A DNA stretch of 64,000 nucleotides from Candidatus Uabimicrobium amorphum (GTDB lineage: Bacteria > Planctomycetota > Uabimicrobiia > Uabimicrobiales > Uabimicrobiaceae), in assembly GCF_009002475.1 (NCBI RefSeq), contig NZ_AP019860.1, positions 2,542,001-2,606,000 of the forward strand. Direction: 5' to 3'. A program made the translations under genes and the position numbers. The notes below the pieces were generated by a model. That model had not been told where the DNA came from. It saw only the letters and a program-made list of their open reading frames with translations, and searched no databases. Of this stretch, positions 35,033 through 42,131 are shown piece by piece. Position 1 is the stretch's first letter; every line of letters starts with the position of its first letter.

Positions 35033-36649
35033 TTACAAAGGAATATTCGGATATTTGCGATCAGCAACAGGCGGTTCGTAACTACGAAACAGCTGCGGTA
35101 GTTCACGTGCAACTACACGACGCAAGTTTTTCGCTTCAATAACATCATCCACTTTACCATATTGCGCCGCTTCCCAAGGATTGAGGTGCTCTTCGTTGTA
35201 CTGATCGATAAGCTCTTGACGTTTTTTCTGGCGTTCGTCTTTGTCTTCTATCCCTGCCAGCATCTTACGATGAATAACATCAACTGCCCCTTCCGCTCCC
35301 ATAACCGCTAACGTTGCATTTGGAAGAGCATATACGCGATCGGTATGAATGTCTTTACTCAACATCACACAGTAGGCACCACCAAATGATTTACGGATAA
35401 TCAGTGAAATTTTTGGAACAGTTGCGATACATTGTGCAAAAAGTAGTTTGGCACCATGACGAATAATTCCACCGCGCTCTTGTTCAAGTGCCGCCAAGAA
35501 CCCGGGAACATCAACAAAATTTACAATGGGAACGTTAAATAAATTGCATAAGTTGACAAATTTTGCGGCTTTACATGAGCTATCAATATCCAAGCATCCC
35601 GCCTTGTAACGGCTATTATTTGCAATAATGCCAATAGGAACACCTGCAACGCGAGCAAATCCTACAGAAACATTCGGTGCGAAGTTTTTTTGTATCTCAA
35701 AGTAGTAGCCATCGTCGACAACATCTTTAATAACAACACGCATGTCAAAAGCATTTTCGCCGACCTCTTTTAAAAGTTCGTAGGTAACTTTCGTTTCGCG
35801 CTCACTACAGTCGGCAGTGTCCTTCACCAACGGTTTTTCGCGGTGGCTCTGCGGCAAAAAACTAAGAAATTTTTGGGCCATACGTAAAGCATCGTCGTCA
35901 TCTTTTGCGACCAAATGGACCACTCCGGCATGTTCCTCTTGTATATGAGCTCCACCAAGTTCCGAAGCTTTAACGTCGACCCCTGTGGCGGCTTTGAGTA
36001 CTACAGGACCGGTGATCGCCATGAATGACTTTTCCGTCATTATGATGAGATCCGTCATTGCCGGTGAGTAAACCGCACCACCAGCACAATTTCCCATAAT
36101 GAGAGAAACTTGGGGGACGCGGCCAGAGAGTTTACTGGAGTTTCCATAAAAAATACGCGAATACGCCGCTAAAGAGAGCATTCCTTCTTGTATACGTGCT
36201 CCCCCCGAATCGTTAAGTACCACCAAAGGACACTTTTCCTTAAGAGCCATCTCTTGTATTTTCACGACCTTGCTAGCATTGTCATGTCCGCATGTTCCGG
36301 CAATGATCGTAAAATCCCAGCTGACAAAAAAAGTTTTACGTCCTTTGACAAATCCCCAACCAGTAACGACGCCATCACCGAGAATCGTCTTTCCCACAAA
36401 TTGATCGATTTCGTAAAAAGCACCGCCGTCAACACAAGATTGTATTCTTTCACGTGCTGTTTTTTTCCCTGATCCGTGGTAAACGCGAACCGCTCTTTCT
36501 CCCCCGCCTTTTTTAGCGAGACTGCGTTTTTCAGAAAACAGGTTTTCTTTCGCTGCAAAAGTACTATTTGCTGCCTTTTCCTTCGCAGTAAATAGTTTTA
36601 GTTCTTTTACTGCAAGCTGTTTTGCTAGAGGTATTTCGTTGTCAGACAT
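35033..36649 (-). CDS. Acyl-CoA carboxylase, carboxyltransferase subunit
   Basis: The 538-residue protein transfers CO2 from carboxybiotin to an acyl-CoA. It has both crotonase-like halves: an N-half with RERIQSCVDGG and LNDSGGARIQEG, and SLIMGNCAGGAVYSPAMTD forming the first oxyanion site; and a C-half with NNSRYKAGCLDIDSSCKAAKF (split here by position) and FVDVPGFLAALEQERGGIIRHGAK. The pattern is that of propionyl-, acetyl- or methylcrotonyl-CoA carboxylase beta chains. It is the first gene of the pair. The ATG has only a weak AGG about 10 nt upstream. The partner gene supplies biotin carboxylase and carrier. Confidence 0.93.
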   Translation of the reverse strand: MSDNEIPLAKQLAVKELKLFTAKEKAANSTFAAKENLFSEKRSLAKKGGGERAVRVYHGSGKKTARERIQSCVDGGAFYEIDQFVGKTILGDGVVTGWGFVKGRKTFFVSWDFTIIAGTCGHDNASKVVKIQEMALKEKCPLVVLNDSGGARIQEGMLSLAAYSRIFYGNSSKLSGRVPQVSLIMGNCAGGAVYSPAMTDLIIMTEKSFMAITGPVVLKAATGVDVKASELGGAHIQEEHAGVVHLVAKDDDDALRMAQKFLSFLPQSHREKPLVKDTADCSERETKVTYELLKEVGENAFDMRVVIKDVVDDGYYFEIQKNFAPNVSVGFARVAGVPIGIIANNSRYKAGCLDIDSSCKAAKFVNLCNLFNVPIVNFVDVPGFLAALEQERGGIIRHGAKLLFAQCIATVPKISLIIRKSFGGAYCVMLSKDIHTDRVYALPNATLAVMGAEGAVDVIHRKMLAGIEDKDERQKKRQELIDQYNEEHLNPWEAAQYGKVDDVIEAKNLRRVVARELPQLFRSYEPPVADRKYPNIPL

Positions 36650-37051
36650 TGCACATTTACCTATTATGAAATTGAAATTTACTTTTTAGTTAACTGCGCT
36701 AGAGTTTACAAAATTCCAAATAGAGGCACTAGCAAAAAGTTTACAGCAAAGAAAATATTACCTCTTGCGCTATTCATTTATCGAAAACGATTCGGATTTC
36801 GTTCCCGTTCCTAATACCGAAACAAAAAAGGTTGTAAGTCCTTGACTAGAATTTACGATTCCACATTCATTAAACATTTCTTTTTCTTATAATTTCCATA
36901 ATTTTTTCATTATCTTCTGTATAAAAAATCACTTTAATTGTACTGTTTGTAAATTATCCGCGAACAGGATCAGAATTCAGAAACCGCATTGATTTATTCT
37001 TTTTCGAATAGCGAGAGTCGTATTTTTTATGTTGATTGTGATTATGTTATT
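36650..37051. other. Divergent intergenic region, carboxylase operon / MORN operon
   Basis: About 400 nt of AT-rich DNA between divergent operons with no convincing reading frame. The plus-strand promoter lies at its right end. A CATAAT-like -10 box for the minus-strand carboxylase operon is possible close to 36666. No RNA gene was recognised. Confidence 0.5.
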
Positions 37052-37080
37052 TTGACAAAAAAAAATTTGTACGCTATAAT
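37052..37080 (+). promoter_or_regulatory. Perfect-consensus sigma-70 promoter of the MORN-yqeC-serC operon
   Basis: TTGACA (37052-37057) and TATAAT (37075-37080) are both exact, with the ideal 17-nt spacer. Transcription would start near 37087, only about 14 nt before the ATG at 37101, just enough to hold the GGAGG ribosome site at 37091-37095. Confidence 0.9.
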
Positions 37081-37100
37081 TTTTGATTTTGGAGGCTTAC

Positions 37101-37796
37101 ATGGATCAGGAAACGATTAAATTTAAAGATGGCGCTGTATACACCGGCAACGTGCAACACAACAGAATGCACGGCGAGGGGGTTTTACAATATGCAAACG
37201 GTGACGAGTATCGTGGAAGTTTTTACAATGGGAAACGCCATGGGCGTGGCAATATTTTGTTCGCCAACGGTGACACCTACTGCGGAGACTTCCACGAAGA
37301 CGCCATGAATGGTGTAGGTATCTACACATGGAGCAATGGAGAATCTTACGAAGGTGAGTACCAAGACAACCAACGCACAGGCCAAGGTAAATATATATGG
37401 CCAAACAACGATGTTTACGAAGGTACATTCAACCTAGGCCATTTCCACGGCACGGGAAAATTCCAATCTAGTGAGGGAGAGGTGTACGAAGGTGAATTTG
37501 TAGATGATTTATACCATGGGAAAGGGAAACTCGTATTATCCACGGGAGAAACTTACGACGGAGAATTTTCACAAAACATGTACAGCGGCCATGGAGAACT
37601 TGTACTCTCTGGCGGAGAAAAATATACTGGTTATTTTTCCAACGATAAATATAATGGGCAAGGAACATATTATTGGCCTGATGGTCGTAAGTTTGAAGGC
37701 ACTTTCAAAAATGGAGAGCCGCACGAAACAGGGAAAATGACATTCCCCAATGGAGAAAGTATTGACTACCAACACCGTGTGGAAACAAATTCTTAA
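37101..37796 (+). CDS. MORN-repeat protein
   Basis: The 231-residue protein is almost entirely built of about nine MORN repeats of 23 residues (Y-x-G-x-[FW]...G-x-G...NGD-x-Y). The series starts YTGNVQHNRMHGEGVLQYAN and runs to the end. MORN arrays make elongated beta hairpins that bind lipids or proteins, but their bacterial roles are mostly unknown. No signal peptide or TM. The start is fixed by GGAGG 5 nt before ATG 37101; a TTG at 37083 would lie before the predicted transcript start. It leads a five-gene operon and overlaps yqeC at its 3' end. Confidence 0.92.
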   Translation: MDQETIKFKDGAVYTGNVQHNRMHGEGVLQYANGDEYRGSFYNGKRHGRGNILFANGDTYCGDFHEDAMNGVGIYTWSNGESYEGEYQDNQRTGQGKYIWPNNDVYEGTFNLGHFHGTGKFQSSEGEVYEGEFVDDLYHGKGKLVLSTGETYDGEFSQNMYSGHGELVLSGGEKYTGYFSNDKYNGQGTYYWPDGRKFEGTFKNGEPHETGKMTFPNGESIDYQHRVETNS

Positions 37797-38520
37797 TCTA
37801 GAATCACGCGAAGTAATTAGTCTTGTGGGAGGTGGAGGCAAAACAACTTTGATGTTTGCCTTGGCAAAACAATTGTCACAAAGTTTTAACGTAATCTCCA
37901 CAACTACCACTAAAATTTTCTACCCATCGCCACAAGAAACATCTATAATAAAGCGTGGTTGTCGTAGTAGTAAAGAAATATCCTTTACTAAAGGACGCCA
38001 TATTACTATTATTGACAAAATCTTACCCAATAGCAAAGTATGTGGTTTCTCTCCGCAAGTTGTTGATTCTTGGGTAAAAGAAACACAAGTTGATTATGTC
38101 ATCGTAGAAGCAGATGGATCACGAAGATGTGATGTAAAATGGCCTGACACCAAAAAAGAACCGGTAATTCCCCAAAGTACAACTACAGTGATTGCAGTAC
38201 TTGGTGGAGATTGTTTTGGCAAAACACTCGAAGAAAAAAATGTGTTTCGCGCAGAACTATTTGCCCAAAAAACGCAAATGAATATTGGTCAACCACTAAA
38301 TTTACACGCAATATCGCGTTTGTTTTTAGACCAAGATGGCTTATTTGCTCACAGTCCTCAAGATGCAAAAAAAATTGTATTTATCAACAAAATTCAAAGT
38401 AATAACCGTATACAAGCAGCAAGGAATTTGGCAAATATAATTTGCAAAAACAGCCAAAACATAAAAATCATTTATGGACACTTACATCCATATATCTCAG
38501 TAAAGGAATTTTTAAGATGA
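37750..38520 (+). CDS. yqeC: YqeC family putative selenium-dependent hydroxylase accessory protein
   Basis: The 256-residue P-loop protein matches the YqeC family: VISLVGGGGKTTLMFALA (Walker A), STTTTKIFYPS, and VIVEADGSRR as the Walker B-like segment. YqeC occurs with selenium-dependent molybdenum hydroxylases and is thought to help make or insert the labile selenium cofactor; its exact reaction is not known. The ATG at 37750 overlaps the MORN gene by 47 nt. A TTG at 37762 has GGAG 6 nt upstream and is a strong alternative start. It overlaps serC by 4 nt. No selD, xdh or molybdenum cofactor genes are in the window. Confidence 0.83.
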   Translation: MEKVLTTNTVWKQILNLESREVISLVGGGGKTTLMFALAKQLSQSFNVISTTTTKIFYPSPQETSIIKRGCRSSKEISFTKGRHITIIDKILPNSKVCGFSPQVVDSWVKETQVDYVIVEADGSRRCDVKWPDTKKEPVIPQSTTTVIAVLGGDCFGKTLEEKNVFRAELFAQKTQMNIGQPLNLHAISRLFLDQDGLFAHSPQDAKKIVFINKIQSNNRIQAARNLANIICKNSQNIKIIYGHLHPYISVKEFLR

Positions 38521-39590
38521 ATCGCAAATACAACTTTAGTGCTGGTCCAGCAACATTACCACTACCAGTGCTTGAGGAAGCACAGCAACAATTGTTAAAC
38601 TACAAAGATGCTGGCATGTCTGTTTTGGAAATGAGTCATAGATCAAAAGATTTCACCACTATCTTGCAAGAAACCAAGACAGCTCTTCGCGAAGTTGTTG
38701 GAATACCTGACAACTACGAAGTACTGTTTTTGACAGGTGGAGCAAGCACGCAATTTGCCATGTTGCCAATGAATTTTTTGAAAAATACAGCCGGGTATGT
38801 CAATACGGGGAGTTGGTCGAAAAAAGCCATCAAAGAGGCAAAACTGTTTGGAAATGTCAATGTCCCTGCTAGCTCAGAAGAACAAAATTTTAACCATATT
38901 CCACAAAACATTACTTTGCCAGAAGATGTTGATTACAACCATATAACTTCCAACAACACTATCTTTGGAACGCAATGGTCGCAGTTTCCACAACGTGGAA
39001 GTGCTCCATTATTTGTCGATATGTCTTCAGACATTCTATCGCGAAAATTTGATGTGGAAAATTTCGATGTGGTGTATGCAGGGGCACAAAAAAACGCTGG
39101 CCCTGCCGGGGTTACTATTCTCATTATGCGCAAAGATTTAATCGAAAAAACCAACACATCCTTGCCTTCAATGTTACAATACAAAATACACGCGGACAAA
39201 GATTCTTGTTACAACACACCGCCAGTGTTCCAAATATACCTAGTGGGACTAATTGCAAAGTGGATCAGCGCAGAAGGCGGGATAGAAGAAATTGAAAAAC
39301 GCAATATCCAAAAAGGAAAATTACTATACGAGACCATGGATAGTTTGTCTGACTTCTACAAGGGAACAGCGCAACAAGATAGTCGTTCACTCATGAACGT
39401 AACTTTTCGTTTACCCTCCGAGGAACTAGAGAAAGATTTTATACAACTTGCTGAGTCAAAAAATTTCTCAGGACTAAAAGGGCATCGTTCCGTAGGAGGA
39501 GTTCGAGTTTCAATGTACAACGCGATGCCGTTAGAGGCGATAGAAAAATTAACAGAATTCATGAAAGAATTCGCGCAAAAAAATAGCTAA
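38517..39590 (+). CDS. serC: Phosphoserine aminotransferase
   Basis: SerC transaminates 3-phosphohydroxypyruvate with glutamate in serine synthesis, and also acts in PLP synthesis. The 357-residue product has the family start NRKYNFSAGPATLP, the MSHRSKDF segment, and Lys192 in YAGAQKNAGPAG that binds PLP. The start is ATG 38517, in an ATGA overlap with yqeC and with AAGGA 8 nt upstream; the open frame upstream lies inside yqeC and is not used. SerC closely followed by a sugar-type ABC ATPase is not a common order. Translation is coupled to the upstream gene. Confidence 0.96.
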   Translation: MNRKYNFSAGPATLPLPVLEEAQQQLLNYKDAGMSVLEMSHRSKDFTTILQETKTALREVVGIPDNYEVLFLTGGASTQFAMLPMNFLKNTAGYVNTGSWSKKAIKEAKLFGNVNVPASSEEQNFNHIPQNITLPEDVDYNHITSNNTIFGTQWSQFPQRGSAPLFVDMSSDILSRKFDVENFDVVYAGAQKNAGPAGVTILIMRKDLIEKTNTSLPSMLQYKIHADKDSCYNTPPVFQIYLVGLIAKWISAEGGIEEIEKRNIQKGKLLYETMDSLSDFYKGTAQQDSRSLMNVTFRLPSEELEKDFIQLAESKNFSGLKGHRSVGGVRVSMYNAMPLEAIEKLTEFMKEFAQKNS

Positions 39591-39599
39591 GGATATTTT

Positions 39600-40655
39600 A
39601 TGGCTCAGGTAAAATTCGAAAATGTTTCTAAAAGGTATGGAAGCACTTCCATTTTGGAAAACTTTAACTTAGAAATTCGCGATAAAGAATTTCTCGTACT
39701 TGTTGGCCCTAGTGGTTGCGGTAAATCGACAACTCTACGTATGATCGCGGGATTGGAAACAGTAAGTTCCGGTAAACTACTGATTGGAGACACTATAGTC
39801 AATAAGGTCGCACCACGTGACCGCAATATAGCTATGGTGTTTCAAGATTATGCTCTATATCCACACCTAACTGTCGCCGACAATATGGCCTTTGGTCTAA
39901 AAATGCAAGGTGTCCCAAAACAAGAGATACAAGACAAAGTATCTGATGTTTCGAAAACATTGGGACTAGAAGAACTTCTACAGCGAAAGCCCAAGCAACT
40001 CTCCGGAGGACAACGCCAACGTGTGGCTATTGGACGTGCCATTGTACGTAATCCCAAAGTTTTCTTGTTTGATGAACCGCTTTCCAACTTAGATGCAAAG
40101 TTACGCGTGCAAATGCGTGTCGAAATTTCACGACTGCATAAAACGTTAAATACAACTATCGTTTATGTAACACACGATCAAATAGAAGCGATGACACTTG
40201 CTGACAGAATCGTGGTAATGAAGGACGGTTATATCCAACAAGTGGGAACACCTATTGAACTCTACGAAAAACCAGCAAATGCCTTTGTGGGAAGCTTTAT
40301 TGGTAGCCCAGTAATGAACCAAGTCCAAGGAAAAGTAGATAAGTCGCAAATAACAGGTGAAGGGTTTAGTCTAACGCTAGACAACGAATTTCCCCCACAA
40401 GAAATCATACTCGGAATACGTCCACAAGACTTACAAATCACTCTAGACAGCGATCAGGCATTTTTGACTTCGCAAATCGACATAGTAGAGCCCATTGGTA
40501 GCGAAACCTATATATACTTCACCGTAGAAGGAAAACAATGGGTTGCCAAATGCGACGGACTACCGAAAGTCAAAGAAGGGGAAAATATTTCCTTTAGTGT
40601 AAACAAACAAAACATTCATTTATTCAGCAAAGATGGAACAAAACGTATTAATTAA
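39600..40655 (+). CDS. Sugar-type ABC transporter ATPase, UgpC/MalK class
   Basis: The 351-residue protein energises carbohydrate or polyol importers. Walker A is GPSGCGKST, the Q-loop FQDYALYPHLTV, the signature LSGGQRQR, Walker B FLFDEPLSNLD and the switch His is in VTHDQIEA, all canonical. The C-terminal regulatory OB-like (TOBE/MalK) domain is present (ILGIRPQDL). No permease or solute-binding protein is in the window, so it is an orphan that may serve several importers, as MsmK does. It lies 9 nt after serC and 10 nt before the ATP-grasp gene. Confidence 0.93.
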   Translation: MAQVKFENVSKRYGSTSILENFNLEIRDKEFLVLVGPSGCGKSTTLRMIAGLETVSSGKLLIGDTIVNKVAPRDRNIAMVFQDYALYPHLTVADNMAFGLKMQGVPKQEIQDKVSDVSKTLGLEELLQRKPKQLSGGQRQRVAIGRAIVRNPKVFLFDEPLSNLDAKLRVQMRVEISRLHKTLNTTIVYVTHDQIEAMTLADRIVVMKDGYIQQVGTPIELYEKPANAFVGSFIGSPVMNQVQGKVDKSQITGEGFSLTLDNEFPPQEIILGIRPQDLQITLDSDQAFLTSQIDIVEPIGSETYIYFTVEGKQWVAKCDGLPKVKEGENISFSVNKQNIHLFSKDGTKRIN

Positions 40656-40665
40656 AGGACTTTTT

Positions 40666-41964
40666 ATGAAACAGTTAAATGCACTTATTGGTGTAATGGA
40701 CCCGAATAGTTATTCTTTCCGAGTGGCTTTCGAAAAACTACTTGCATTTGTAGATCCCAAAGTAAAATACAAAAAAAAATCGTATCATGTTACAAGTCGA
40801 CGTATCGCGACGCGCCCTTATGATATTCTACATGCCGAATGCCCCTACAAAGCAATTATAAACCGTGGTGCTCACTGGAATCCTCACCACAACAGTTTCT
40901 TTATGACAATAGGTTATCAAACATACCTATTAAACGATATGATTACTTTTGAGGCCATTAACAAAAACACAAGCTATGGTCACATGTACAAATTGGGTTT
41001 ACATATACCAAAAACCATCGCTCTTCCACAGCAAAGTTACAAAAAATTAAAAAAAGATAGTAAGGCAATACCTGAACTGATTTTTTCTGAACACGAATTC
41101 TTCTCTTTAGAAGAACTCGGAGAAGAAGTAGGATATCCTGCTTTTTTAAAACCTCAATCTGGTGGTGGTTGGGTTGGTGTTGTAAAAGTAGAGAGCCCAG
41201 AGGAACTTGTTGAAGCATACAACAAGTCAGGAAGTAAGCCGATGAACTTACAAAAAGCCATAGACTATCGCGAATTTGTAAGAACTGTAGGTGTTGGACC
41301 ACAAATGATGCCAATGCACTATAACGCAAGTGCGGAACATTCTCATGACCGCTATATGCGTAGCGAATTTGAAGCGGTTGAATTCGATTTCCTTACCGCA
41401 GAAGAAGAAGACGAAATCAAGAAAATAGGTAAAATCATCAACTCTTTCTATGGTTGGGACCACAACTCCTGTGAAGCCCTAATTGGCCATGACAATGTCA
41501 TTTACCCCATTGACTTTGCCAATGCATACCCTGATAGTACTTTGACTTCTCTACATTTCCATTTTCCTACACTAGTAAAAAGTATGGCGAAATGGTTAAT
41601 TTTTTGCGCCGTAACAGAAAAGAAAAGATCTTACAATTTTGCACGTAACTGGCCGCGTTACTTCGAAATTGCCGAGGATAGTAGCTTATCTTACAAACAA
41701 AAACTCGACAAATACACAGAAATTGCCGACGAATATTTTGAAACCCAAAAATTCGATGAGTTCTGTAGCAAATATCTTGGTTCCTTTGATGAAAAAGCCC
41801 ACGAGTTTTTTGCCAGTGAAGATTTCTTTTCTATCATTGACAAAGAGGTCGACTACTATTTTAATATTCCAAGTGAGAGACCAGAGAAAAAACAACATTA
41901 TCGAGGAATACATCACTACTGGTTAAGTATGGAAGAAAAAAGATTACAAAGCCAAAAGAAATAG
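40666..41964 (+). CDS. ATP-grasp family ligase, unknown substrate
   Basis: The 432-residue protein is recognised as ATP-grasp by the order of elements: a preATP part with HPHHNSFF-like histidines, GYPAFLKPQSGGGWVGVVKV (Lys and glycine-rich loop), YREFVRTVGVG, and a late VIYPIDFANAYPDS segment for metal binding. The family joins a carboxylate to an amine or thiol through an acyl-phosphate. RimK-like or peptide-ligase roles are possible; the substrate is not evident. The start is ATG 40666, with AAAGGA 5-6 nt upstream; an upstream ATG at 40633 lies in the ABC gene. It ends the operon. Confidence 0.8.
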   Translation: MKQLNALIGVMDPNSYSFRVAFEKLLAFVDPKVKYKKKSYHVTSRRIATRPYDILHAECPYKAIINRGAHWNPHHNSFFMTIGYQTYLLNDMITFEAINKNTSYGHMYKLGLHIPKTIALPQQSYKKLKKDSKAIPELIFSEHEFFSLEELGEEVGYPAFLKPQSGGGWVGVVKVESPEELVEAYNKSGSKPMNLQKAIDYREFVRTVGVGPQMMPMHYNASAEHSHDRYMRSEFEAVEFDFLTAEEEDEIKKIGKIINSFYGWDHNSCEALIGHDNVIYPIDFANAYPDSTLTSLHFHFPTLVKSMAKWLIFCAVTEKKRSYNFARNWPRYFEIAEDSSLSYKQKLDKYTEIADEYFETQKFDEFCSKYLGSFDEKAHEFFASEDFFSIIDKEVDYYFNIPSERPEKKQHYRGIHHYWLSMEEKRLQSQKK

Positions 41965-42062
41965 TCTTTGGTCGTAGAAGACATTGTGATACAAAATAAA
42001 GGTACGAATGTAACGCGATCGAGGAACTGCACATAACAAAAATCGAACTTTAACACAGTGCG

Positions 42063-42100
42063 ATGTAGGGGCGGACCCGGTGTCCGCCCGTCCCTCAAAT
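42063..42100. repeat. REP-like palindrome, copy 2
   Basis: It is in reverse orientation to the copy at 28246-28284 and shares the stem GGGCGGAC/GTCCGCCC, the central bases, and the outer TTTGAGGGA and GATGTAG flanks with a few mismatches. It sits in the 167-nt gap between the ATP-grasp gene and the next kinase gene. Confidence 0.75.
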
Positions 42101-42131
42101 AACGATAGATACATATAGAAAGTTATGATTT

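Noticed and set aside
38442..38516. Upstream extension of serC
   Set aside because: It overlaps yqeC coding sequence; SerC starts canonically at the ATGA overlap with a ribosome site.
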